Below are positions 51,001 to 58,620 of a stretch of 64,000 nt of DNA, piece by piece. The DNA lies in assembly GCA_964424115.1 (NCBI GenBank), contig CAYRHN010000003.1, positions 1 to 64,000 of the forward strand, in the 5' to 3' direction. Under the pieces are notes generated by a model, which was not told the origin of the DNA, ran no database searches, and worked only from the letters and a program-made list of their open reading frames with translations. Origin of the DNA: CAYRHN01 sp964424115. Lineage in GTDB: Bacteria; Chloroflexota; Anaerolineae; Anaerolineales; Anaerolineaceae. Positions within the stretch are counted from its first letter, which is position 1, and each line of letters begins with the position of its first letter. Made by a program: the position numbers and the translations under genes.

Positions 51001-54000
51001 CAGCCATCTACGCGGTGGATTTTGACAATGCTGTCCGCGTTGAAAATACCCAGGCAAATTGGAACACCACCCTATCGCGCTCCACATATACTCTGAGCGA
51101 CGGCGAAGTGGCGGTGGCGCAGTTCCGCGTCAGCAATTTTCCGAACTTAACCTCAGCCCAGGGAGAAGTGGGCCTGCAGAGCGTAAACGGCAAATATTTT
51201 GGCATTGTGATCCAGCCGGTGAACGGGCAATATCAGGCTTCACTGCGCTACGATACAGGCGCCGGCTTGCAGACGGGGGATCCATTGATCGAGAATTTCC
51301 AACTGGACCGCTGGTACGTGATCAAACTCAGCGTGGATAACGATGACGGCTTCAAGGTGCGCCTCTGGCAGCTGGATGACCCGACGATCCACGGCGAAAG
51401 CAGCCTGGGCGGCTTTGCCGCGGAGAACTGGCGTTTCCGCCAACGGGTCAATGATGGCGTGATCTGGCTGGATGAATACTTTGATGGAGTACTGTATAAC
51501 GAAACAGAAACCGGATATGCCGCGATCACCCAATATGATACCGTTCCCGATGTAGGTATCCCCAACATAGCCAGTTCCACCCTGATGACCTACAAAGACC
51601 TGGGGGTGGTCTGGACATACCCAACCCAAACCATTACCACCACCTACGCCAGCAACGCCACCTCGAATGTGGGCGACACCAAGTGGATTGGAACCAGGAC
51701 GACCTACCAATACGAGGCAGAGGATCAAAACAACAGCCAGTATGGCAACCTGACACGCTCCATAACCAGCTATTGGGATGGCGCGGATTGGGTGGAAGAA
51801 CGCGCCAGCAAGACCGAATACTGGCCGCGCGATGATGGGAATGTCTACCTGGTCAGCCTGCCGGCGCGCACCCTGCAATTGGATTGCGCCAGCGGCTGCG
51901 ATTTCAGCGGGAACACAGGATTGCTGGGCGAAACACTGTACGTGTACGACTCGAACAGCGCCTACAACAGCGCTCCCAATGGCACCCTCAACAGCGCGGG
52001 CCGTTTGCGGGTGCAGCGGACGCTGATTGATGTTGTCAGTGGTCAGAAGCGCTACAGCGAGGCCGGATATGGTTACGATAGCTATGGCAACGTGCTGACC
52101 CAGACCACCTATCCCGGATATGCTTCAGCCAGCGTGTCTCCCACCGGAGATGTATACACCACCACAGTGGTCTATGACTCGGTGTACCACACCTACCCGG
52201 TCAACCAGACCAATCCGCTGAACCAGACCGTCAGCACAGGCTACAATTACGCGCTGGGGGTGCCGACCAGCGAGACCGATCCGAATGGGGCGACCACCAC
52301 CGCCACCTATGACGTATTGGGCCGCATCACCGCCGTGATCCATCCGGGGGACGATTCTGCCAATCCCACGATGGAATTCTCCTACACAGTCGATGACGCC
52401 CACCACCTGTTCTGGACCCAGGCCCAGCAGCGCATCAGCGGAGAAACCTATACCTCGGTGCGCAAATACTACAACGGCCTGGGGCAGCTGCTGCAAACCC
52501 AGACGGACGCGGAAGTGAATGGCACGCTGAAAACAGTGGTCAGCGATGTCTTTTACGACGAAATGGGCCGCGCCTACCAGCAGGCTGTGCCATACAGCAC
52601 GACCCTCACCAATGGGGTGTATGTCGATCCCTCCTCCAGCCCGGCCACCTACACCCTGACCACTTACGATACTTTGGGCCGCGCAATCGCGGTCCGCGCG
52701 CCGGATGGCACGACGCAGATCTCCACCTACACCATCCAGACCGACAACAGCGTTCCCTACCACGTGCTCCAATCCACCAACCCGCGCGGCAACACCACCA
52801 TTTCGTGGAGCGATTCATTGGGGCACGCCTACAAGGTCGTCCCGCCGACCGGGCCGGGGGTGACCTACACCTACGACGCCGCAGACCGCCTGGTGGCGGC
52901 GCAGTATGGGCCGTATACCACCACGCTGAGCTACGACATCGCCGGGCGCAAGCTGGCAATGGACGACCCGGACATGGGATACTGGACTTATTCTTATGAT
53001 GCCCTGGGCAACCTGATCCAGCAAACCGACGCGCGCGGCTGCCTGACCGAACTGGAGTATGACGGACTGAACCGCCTGCTGGAAAAGAGCTACAGCAACG
53101 CCAGCGGTGGCAGTTGCGCAACCATTGCCACCAGCACCGTGTCGGTCAGCTACACCTATGACCAGGGCGCTAATGGCATCGGACAGCGCACCGGGATGGA
53201 AGACTCCACCGGCAGCACCCTGTGGCAGTATGACCTGCGCGGGCGGCTGGCGACCGAGACAGTTGAGATCACCGGCGTGGGCACCTACACCACCGGGCGG
53301 ACGTACAACAGCGCCGACCTGCTGGTGGGGATGACCTACCCGAACGGGGAGACGCTCTCCACCAGCTACAACGCCCAGGCAGCGGTGACGGCGGTGGACT
53401 CGGAATACTGGATCAGCTATGCCGGGCAGGCAAAATATGACGAGGCAGGGCGATTGCTGGAGTGGACGCTGGGCAACGGGGTCAAGACCAGCAATACATA
53501 CAACACCTGGGGCACCCAGGGCGGGCGGCTGCAGAACACCAGCAGCATCACCAACCTGACCCCTTCCACCACCTGGCAGCACCTGGCCTACAGCTACGAT
53601 GCCAACGGCAACCTGAGCAGCATCCAGGATTATGTGGCCACCGAGACGCTGAACTACAGCTACGATGTGCTGGACCGGCTGACCGGAGTGAGCGGGGCCT
53701 ACAGCCAGAGCTACGGCTACAATGCCACCACCGGCAACCTGGACGAGAAGGCAGGGCTGACGCTTGGGTATGCGGACACGGCACACCCCCACGCGGCGAC
53801 CAGCCTGGAAGGCGGCAATGCCTATTCCTATGATGCGAATGGCAATATGGTCAGCCGCGAGATCGACACCGGAACGTATACCCTGAGCTACGACGCCGGA
53901 GGGCAGCTGGTGAGCATCTCAGGCGGGGGGATGAGCGCGAGCTACACCTACAACGGGGATGGCAAGCGGGTGAAGGCGGAGATCACCACCGGGGGCGACA

Positions 54001-55205
54001 CCACCACCACCGCTTACATCGGGGACTATTTCGAGATATCGGTGGGCGATCCGATCCAGCAGCAGACGCTCACGCCGCCCAATTGCAGCACCTCCATTTG
54101 TTTGTATCTTCCACTGGTGATGTCCTCTGCGCCGGAGATCCCGGACGGGCACGCCTGGACGAGCTATTACTACGCCGGGGGCAGCCGGGTGGCGATGCGG
54201 GTACAGAGCAACCAGGAGGGGCAGGAAGAAGGGCTGTATTACTTCCTGAGCGACCATCTGGGCAGCACGGCGGTCACACTGGACGCAGGGGCGAACAGGG
54301 TGGCGGAGCTGCGCTACTCGGCCTGGGGGGAGACGCGCTACACCAGCGGGACGACGCCCACGCAGCGGCGCTACACCGGGCAGATCGAGGCTGAGGCGGG
54401 CTTGTATTTTTACCAGGCGCGCTGGTTTGACCCCAATATCACGCAATTTAATCAACCAGACACTCTTATTTTGGATCCCTACAATCCATTTGATTGGAAT
54501 CGGTATGCGTACGCTCGATGGAATCCACTTATGTATAATGACCCTTCAGGGCATGGGCCGGTGTTGCCGCAGCCACCTACTTCGGACGTGTGTGGTCCAG
54601 ATAATATTTATTGCGAAGGTCTTCCTGATGATGGTTATGGAGAAGGCTTTGTCTACTTTGGCGATTGTTCAGGTGGGTATCCATATAGTTATGAATCCTG
54701 TCCTCAACATGCAGATATTCTTGAAACATCAGAAAATGATTGGGCTTCTGAAGCCACAATAGAGACGATATTGAGCGTTTTCTTCGAGCCTGCTGATTGG
54801 TATTACACGATCAATGCCTGCATCGTAGGTGAGTGTGATGCATGGATGCTATTAGGGCTTCTTCCGTTTGTACCTGGAAGTGTGGGGAAAGTGGCTAACC
54901 ATCTTATACCGAATCAAGCGGTAAAAATGGTTGGTCACCATACGATTCCGAGACAAATTATTAATATGTTACCTCCTGATGTAGCTAAAGCTGTACGAGG
55001 TGTTAGAGGCGCTCCAAATATTTGGGAAATTCCTGAACCATTACACAAGGTTATTCACAGTGGACCTGCAAGGGGTGGGTATTATAATGCCTTATGGAGA
55101 AAAGCTCTTGAACCGATTGTAAAGGGAGAAATTTCGCCGCAACAAATATTCGAAATACGAGATCAATTGGCTAGGAGTTTTGGCATTTGGAGATGGAAAC
55201 CATGA
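48090..55205 (+). CDS. full-length RHS/YD-repeat polymorphic toxin with SitA6/DUF2380-like nuclease tip
   Basis: This is a 2371-residue exported protein. It has a signal peptide (residues ~1-28), a Thr/Pro-rich linker (~35-110), and an SpvB/TcaC-like entry region (PGVAGLSPNLSLNYNSQVIDEAS). YD repeats fill most of residues ~500-2000, with an inserted LamG-like beta domain at ~950-1150. CLYLPLVM, an internal copy of the LP tail, is near 2003. The RHS core SDHLGSTAVTLD...GLYFYQARWFDP is at ~2049-2110 and the cleavage-type segment ends DPSGH near 2150. The C-terminal ~220 residues are AT-rich; GHHTIPRQ (~2283), LHKVIHSG and GGYYNALWRKAL resemble the HNH-like SitA6 (DUF2380) toxin. An immunity gene overlaps its stop. 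Confidence 0.88.
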   Translation: MKTWINVFVTLSLLLSSVGFHRIEVAYAPVSVQSSASQETTPTATPEVTPTPTPTFDFGAYPAPNTPTPEPIDAPVVPSPTPDPTDSGVIPTPIPGEADENAPLGISAIANPAIYIPGKPVYILWNINGWSQIAEGSNAQIRVRFPDVPASEAADALPHERELILPVTDLQGVITWEIDPGAEFPLFLTLDLIIDDIVIDTEVIEIGQADFEIGNLDGGAAEGLGGKVRVEVPFDSLEETAYFSVRYPSPNKLPPVSLTGNPIEIVAVGKESGQNITQFRQPIQIQIQYNKDEIFHWSEDDLMVFYYDGKTRDWYPLPTTVDKEAQRLIAYSDHLTVFDFKAASWQANSLPTVDSFKVSDFTGAATYNYAFWTPPGVAGLSPNLSLNYNSQVIDEASAYSQASWVGMGWSLDTGAITRNMHGTNTDESDDTFSISANGISGLLLPVSVNGGVTTYNTADQSFLKVQFDSSTNAWTAWAKDGTVYTFNQPVKTSKSIGCANTNQLDITWRWSLGSVTDKNGNSLTYTYNKETKPGCANEIAVYPESIVYPHNRYRVRFEREPRNDYQNSWGDTNSRVLYSTWRLKHVLIEYDPSGNWSNTTLVRKYEFGYAADNATSNVIYPRFNWTHGGHTLSLTSIQEISGDGSLSLPATTFYYGDENDDGVDESMHLTQVDNGLGGQVVMQYQRWAYFDDYNDSLRSLQTEFGATGQECAPGIGTYWYKVYAAGYPGPVKCDATTYLQIGDKNVPGQAAIAHRSIPEHVIKPGSQYRFYLRTRSHVGTTDVNWGFIDTSLQSGNQIMLYSDPMGLTIGTSFVDIEGTLDMPTNFDPAETALRIEADGCFIHKLQFMVYPTYYRVTSRTITDSATGQSHTYTYQYDNASSNTWYTSAAVNAAGSSCTNLYTCAMREFRGHAMTRVTDPSGLSNLTWYYQNDALKGKPYQTMTIKQDYAQDFEAESYKETWLRSNGAFTLTAIYAVDFDNAVRVENTQANWNTTLSRSTYTLSDGEVAVAQFRVSNFPNLTSAQGEVGLQSVNGKYFGIVIQPVNGQYQASLRYDTGAGLQTGDPLIENFQLDRWYVIKLSVDNDDGFKVRLWQLDDPTIHGESSLGGFAAENWRFRQRVNDGVIWLDEYFDGVLYNETETGYAAITQYDTVPDVGIPNIASSTLMTYKDLGVVWTYPTQTITTTYASNATSNVGDTKWIGTRTTYQYEAEDQNNSQYGNLTRSITSYWDGADWVEERASKTEYWPRDDGNVYLVSLPARTLQLDCASGCDFSGNTGLLGETLYVYDSNSAYNSAPNGTLNSAGRLRVQRTLIDVVSGQKRYSEAGYGYDSYGNVLTQTTYPGYASASVSPTGDVYTTTVVYDSVYHTYPVNQTNPLNQTVSTGYNYALGVPTSETDPNGATTTATYDVLGRITAVIHPGDDSANPTMEFSYTVDDAHHLFWTQAQQRISGETYTSVRKYYNGLGQLLQTQTDAEVNGTLKTVVSDVFYDEMGRAYQQAVPYSTTLTNGVYVDPSSSPATYTLTTYDTLGRAIAVRAPDGTTQISTYTIQTDNSVPYHVLQSTNPRGNTTISWSDSLGHAYKVVPPTGPGVTYTYDAADRLVAAQYGPYTTTLSYDIAGRKLAMDDPDMGYWTYSYDALGNLIQQTDARGCLTELEYDGLNRLLEKSYSNASGGSCATIATSTVSVSYTYDQGANGIGQRTGMEDSTGSTLWQYDLRGRLATETVEITGVGTYTTGRTYNSADLLVGMTYPNGETLSTSYNAQAAVTAVDSEYWISYAGQAKYDEAGRLLEWTLGNGVKTSNTYNTWGTQGGRLQNTSSITNLTPSTTWQHLAYSYDANGNLSSIQDYVATETLNYSYDVLDRLTGVSGAYSQSYGYNATTGNLDEKAGLTLGYADTAHPHAATSLEGGNAYSYDANGNMVSREIDTGTYTLSYDAGGQLVSISGGGMSASYTYNGDGKRVKAEITTGGDTTTTAYIGDYFEISVGDPIQQQTLTPPNCSTSICLYLPLVMSSAPEIPDGHAWTSYYYAGGSRVAMRVQSNQEGQEEGLYYFLSDHLGSTAVTLDAGANRVAELRYSAWGETRYTSGTTPTQRRYTGQIEAEAGLYFYQARWFDPNITQFNQPDTLILDPYNPFDWNRYAYARWNPLMYNDPSGHGPVLPQPPTSDVCGPDNIYCEGLPDDGYGEGFVYFGDCSGGYPYSYESCPQHADILETSENDWASEATIETILSVFFEPADWYYTINACIVGECDAWMLLGLLPFVPGSVGKVANHLIPNQAVKMVGHHTIPRQIINMLPPDVAKAVRGVRGAPNIWEIPEPLHKVIHSGPARGGYYNALWRKALEPIVKGEISPQQIFEIRDQLARSFGIWRWKP
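53995..54434. repeat. 440-bp RHS-core direct repeat, copy A
   Basis: It covers the last core segment from TTTTAYIGDYFE to ARWFDP in the full-length RHS gene and is about 98-99% identical to 55951-56390 by eye. It provides homology for exchanging the downstream tip. Confidence 0.9.
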
Positions 55206-55852
55206 GTATTAGGCTTTTTTACTTAAGAGATCCTGAGAATTATAATTATGCTTCGGCTGTTAGGCGTGGAACCTGGTACCCTTTAGGAGAAAAAATATGT
55301 CCTGAATGCCAGCGATCTCGCCAGAAAAGAATCCCACCACTAATCATCGAATGGGAACCAGGGTCAAATGTAGTTGGCGATTTTACTTGGCCCGGCTTTA
55401 ATACCGATCTCGTTGTTTCTCAAAGAGTAAGAGAGCAATTTGAAAAGCATTTCCATGCACTAGAATTTTGGTCAGTAGAATTCTGGCAATCGCCCAAATT
55501 GAAAAAGCCTACAAAAATGACGAACCGGTCATTGAGCCGTATTTGGTTGCCATATGAAGGTCCTACACTTTGGGATGTCATTCTTAATAGTTGGTGTCAC
55601 TTAGATCATCTACGATCTGGTATATCAATTGAAAAAATATGTTCGGTTTGTAAGAGGGTCGTTTTTAATTACCCGATTCAGCGACAGGGAAATTTAGTGG
55701 TTGATCCATCAACCTGGAGCGGAGAAGACATATTTCATATTCATGAATATCCGGGAGGTGTTTTCTGTACCGAACGAGCAAGAGAATTAATTTTTCAGGC
55801 TGGCTTCACAAATGTTGGTTTTGCAGAAGATGGCATTATTCCTGACAAATAA
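55202..55852 (+). CDS. double-CXXC (SitI6-like) immunity protein
   Basis: The 216-residue protein's ATG overlaps the toxin stop (ATGA). Two Cys pairs are visible, CPEC (residues 33-36) and CSVC (147-150), in the repeated context GEKICPEC...and EKICSVCKR. This matches the 'double-CXXCG' family known as SitI6 immunity proteins in Myxococcus, although the residue after each second Cys is Gln or Lys here rather than Gly. Each pair probably binds zinc. It would protect the producer against the nuclease tip encoded just upstream. AT-rich like the tip. Confidence 0.75.
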   Translation: MSIRLFYLRDPENYNYASAVRRGTWYPLGEKICPECQRSRQKRIPPLIIEWEPGSNVVGDFTWPGFNTDLVVSQRVREQFEKHFHALEFWSVEFWQSPKLKKPTKMTNRSLSRIWLPYEGPTLWDVILNSWCHLDHLRSGISIEKICSVCKRVVFNYPIQRQGNLVVDPSTWSGEDIFHIHEYPGGVFCTERARELIFQAGFTNVGFAEDGIIPDK

Positions 55853-55950
55853 CAATCTGATATCGGTACTTCTTCTGGATTTGACTTCAAAAAAGCAAAG
55901 AAACGGCAAGATATCATTGGAACCTTAACAATTGATGAAATAGACCGGCA

Positions 55951-56390
55951 GCGATGCCACCACCACAGCCTACATCGGGGACTATTTCGAGGTATCGGTG
56001 GGCGATCCGATCCAGCAGCAGACGCTCACGCCGCCCAATTGCAGCACCTCCATTTGTTTGTATCTTCCACTGGTGATGTCCTCTGCGCCGGAGATCCCGG
56101 ACGGGCACGCCTGGACGAGCTATTACTACGCCGGGGGCAGCCGGGTGGCGATGCGGGTACAGAGCAACCAGGAGGGGCAGGAAGAAGGGCTGTATTACTT
56201 CCTGAGCGACCATCTGGGCAGCACGGCGGTCACACTGGACGCAGGGGCGAACAGGGTGGCGGAGCTGCGCTACTCGGCCTGGGGGGAGACGCGCTACACC
56301 AGCGGGACGACGCCCACGCAGCGGCGCTACACCGGGCAGATGCAGGCTGAGGCGGGCTTGTATTTTTACCAGGCGCGCTGGTTTGACCCC
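55951..56390. repeat. 440-bp RHS-core direct repeat, copy B
   Basis: The second copy of 53995-54434 heads the orphan tip. Its frame is closed by a TAG at about 55942 just before the repeat, and no ATG or ribosome site precedes it. Confidence 0.9.
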
Positions 56391-57251
56391 AGCCTGGGAC
56401 GGTTTGCTCAGGCGGATTCGATAATACCTGAACCTGGAAACGCGCAAGATTGGGATCGGTATGCCGGGATGGCGAATAATCCTGTTCTTTACAGCGATCC
56501 TACTGGACATGCAATTTATGATCGACAGAAGTATCTGTTTGATGGAATGGGAACAAATGAATGGGATACTAATTCATTATGGGAAACATTAGGGCATTTT
56601 CCACAACACTGGAATGAACTGGATGCAAGCCAACAAGCCGCGCTGACCAGCGTGGGTTGGAATGAAAGTTATTTTGAATCCGAACTCTTCACAGGTAGTG
56701 TGAGCAATATTGCAGGAACGATTTATGATCCGGCGGTATGGATATCAGCAATTGCGGGCATTGCTAGTGTTGCATCTATAAAATGGGTGAGCACAGTAGT
56801 AACAACGGCTTGTATGGACGGCGATTGCGGCAATGAGGCGAGAGCTGCGCAACAAGCAGGACAAAGCATATGGAAATTAAATCCATTCGATCGTGGTATC
56901 GCAGTTGAAAATGTACTAGGGAGAACTCCGGGATTAGTTCAAAATTTTCCAATGATTGACCGTTGGTATAACGGTGTTGCATCCAGTATAAAAAGCCTAG
57001 ATCTCACTGCACCTTCGTATCAGAATATTGTTGTACTTACCAGCAAGGTACAAGGGTACGTTAATTCACTTGCGAATTGGCGTGGTACAACATGGGGAGG
57101 CGTCATAGTGAATAAAGCAGATATTATCGGGCGCGAATTAATATTAGCAATACCGCCAGGAGGTTCACCCAACCAACTTCTCGCGTTGCAACAACTACAA
57201 CAATCCGCTCTTGTCCAAGGTGTTAGCCTTATCCTTGTTACAATAAAGTGA
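55998..57251 (+). CDS. orphan RHS C-terminal tip with CdiA-type endonuclease domain
   Basis: It is open from GTG 55998 (no ribosome site), so it is probably a silent cassette used by recombination. It has the RHS core (CLYLPLVM, LSDHLGSTAVTLD, QARWFDPSLGRFAQADSIIPEPGNAQDWDRYAGMANNPVLYSDPTGH), then a ~245-residue tip. The last ~130 residues (FDRGIAVENVLGRTPGLVQN, FPMIDRW, VASSIKSLDLTAPSYQN) resemble the CdiA-CT endonuclease toxin domain (PD-(D/E)xK type), with Glu in AVEN and Asp-x-Lys-like residues in SIKSLD. The immunity candidate lies 16 nt downstream. Homology to the full-length gene stops at ARWFDP. Confidence 0.78.
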   Translation: MGDPIQQQTLTPPNCSTSICLYLPLVMSSAPEIPDGHAWTSYYYAGGSRVAMRVQSNQEGQEEGLYYFLSDHLGSTAVTLDAGANRVAELRYSAWGETRYTSGTTPTQRRYTGQMQAEAGLYFYQARWFDPSLGRFAQADSIIPEPGNAQDWDRYAGMANNPVLYSDPTGHAIYDRQKYLFDGMGTNEWDTNSLWETLGHFPQHWNELDASQQAALTSVGWNESYFESELFTGSVSNIAGTIYDPAVWISAIAGIASVASIKWVSTVVTTACMDGDCGNEARAAQQAGQSIWKLNPFDRGIAVENVLGRTPGLVQNFPMIDRWYNGVASSIKSLDLTAPSYQNIVVLTSKVQGYVNSLANWRGTTWGGVIVNKADIIGRELILAIPPGGSPNQLLALQQLQQSALVQGVSLILVTIK

Positions 57252-57267
57252 AGGAATTGAGGTAAAA

Positions 57268-57750
57268 ATGTTCAAAAAAAGAATTAAGAAAAATTTAGTT
57301 GTACCAATATATTTATATCAAAATAGAGTATTTATACCTACTGTGGCATGTTATGAGTCGGGACTTCATATCAATGTTGATCCTGTTTATGTTACTGATC
57401 TCGATAAAAGTGAGATGATACGGGCGATTCAGATCGTTAAAGACACAGGCCATAGATTAATACCAGATCCCAAAAACCGCGAAGAATTTTTGGCGAGTGA
57501 TGAAGGAAAGAAAGATGTAATATTAGCGGTTACCGGCGCGCGTAGTTGGAAGAAATTGGCACAAGGGGGGGCTTCCTATCTGATTGTTTGGACCGAGACG
57601 GAAATACAATTAGAAATATCTCGCCTAGATAAGTTTGGACGATGGGAATTCGATCCGACTAAAAACCAAGATTTCCCTCTAAATACTGATGTAGGGGAAA
57701 TAGTTGAAGTTATTTTGGATGATTATCAAACAAGGTTTGAGATACTATAA
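57268..57750 (+). CDS. candidate immunity protein for the CdiA-type tip
   Basis: The 160-residue protein has GAGG 6 nt before the ATG and starts 16 nt after the tip gene, the standard position of an immunity gene. It is AT-rich, mixed alpha/beta, begins FKKRIKKNLVVPIYLYQNRVFIPTV and contains WKKLAQGGASYLIVWTETEIQLEISR. It resembles CdiI-type proteins in size and position. Family assignment is tentative. It has its own ribosome site and could be expressed even if the tip is silent. Confidence 0.6.
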   Translation: MFKKRIKKNLVVPIYLYQNRVFIPTVACYESGLHINVDPVYVTDLDKSEMIRAIQIVKDTGHRLIPDPKNREEFLASDEGKKDVILAVTGARSWKKLAQGGASYLIVWTETEIQLEISRLDKFGRWEFDPTKNQDFPLNTDVGEIVEVILDDYQTRFEIL

Positions 57751-57772
57751 AAAAGATTGCGCAACCTTTTTT
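57749..57772 (+). terminator. terminator after the immunity gene
   Basis: AAAAAAG-A-TTGCGCAA-C-CTTTTTT is a near-perfect palindrome with a T-run beginning at the immunity stop codon. Confidence 0.7.
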
Positions 57773-57831
57773 CTGTAAAAGTTTATCAAGAATACCCTCT
57801 AGTTCCTTAACAACATAATAACTGATAACAG

Positions 57832-58296
57832 ATGGACTCAAGCGGCAGCAGCGAGTGGGGGTATGACCTGCGCGGGAGGTTGGCGACGGAGACGGTTGAG
57901 ATCACCGGGGTGGGCACCTACACCACCGGGCGGACCTACAACAGCGCCGACCTGCTGGCGGGGATGACCTACCCGAACGGGGAGATGCTCTCCACCAGCT
58001 ACAACGCCCAGGGAGCGGTGACCGCGCTGGATTCGGAATACTGGATCAGCTATGCCGGGCAGGCGAAATATGACGAGGCGGGGCGGCTGCTGGAGTGGAC
58101 GCTGGGCAATGGGGTCAAGACCAGCCACAGCTACAACGCCTGGGACACCCAGGGCGGGCGGCTGAGCCAGAGCACCAGCAGCACCAACAAGACCCCCGCC
58201 ACCACCTGGCAGCACCTGGCGTACAGCTACGATGCCAACGGCAACCTGAGCAGCATCCAGGACTATGTCGCCACCGAGACGCTGAATTACAGCTAT
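57832..58296 (+). pseudogene. internal RHS-repeat fragment
   Basis: This 155-codon stretch (EWGYDLRGRLATETVEITGV to VATETLNYSYN) is homologous to 53196-53665 in the full-length RHS gene. It has no core, no tip and no start signal. Homology ends sharply at an inverted repeat GCGGTGGTC...GACCACCGC (58300-58352). Debris or a recombination reservoir. Confidence 0.85.
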
Positions 58297-58299
58297 AAT

Positions 58300-58352
58300 G
58301 CGGTGGTCGAATCCGCGCATCTCATGTATGATTAAGGAATCATGACCACCGC
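58300..58352. repeat. inverted repeat at the RHS-fragment boundary
   Basis: GCGGTGGTC (58300-58308, extended by GAATCC) and GACCACCGC (58344-58352, preceded by GGAATCAT) flank about 35 bp exactly where RHS homology stops. It may mark an integration or deletion edge. Confidence 0.5.
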
Positions 58353-58368
58353 ATAAAAAAGGCTGCCT

Positions 58369-58620
58369 GTGACCCACCTGCTTGAAACCTACTTGCACGA
58401 GATCGCCCTGGTCCACGCCTCTGGAGCAGGGGTCAAAGAACTTTCCTATTACCCGGCTTTGGCCGGGCTGTTGAGCGAGGTTGGCAAGTCGCTCAAACCC
58501 AAAGTACGCTGCGTGTCCCATTTGAAGAACCTGGGCGCGGGCATGCCCGATTTTGGCCTGTTCACCGCGGATCAGTTCCAGCGCGCATTTTCCACAGCCG
58601 GCAATCATGACCGCCAATAG
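58369..58620 (+). pseudogene. N-terminal fragment of an N6-adenine DNA methylase/type ISP-like enzyme
   Basis: GTG 58369 opens 83 codons: HLLETYLHEIALVHASGAGV, KELSYYPALAGLLSEVGKSL, then NLGAGMPDFGLFTADQF. This resembles the N-terminus of large restriction-modification methylases (RGAGLPDGGLFT type). The frame stops at 58620 and the catalytic domains are absent. The following gene begins inside it (58607). Confidence 0.6.

Noticed and set aside
53919..56510. Minus-strand frames of 178-198 codons opposite both RHS core copies
   Set aside because: They are identical shadows of the duplicated core and carry no independent start or domain.
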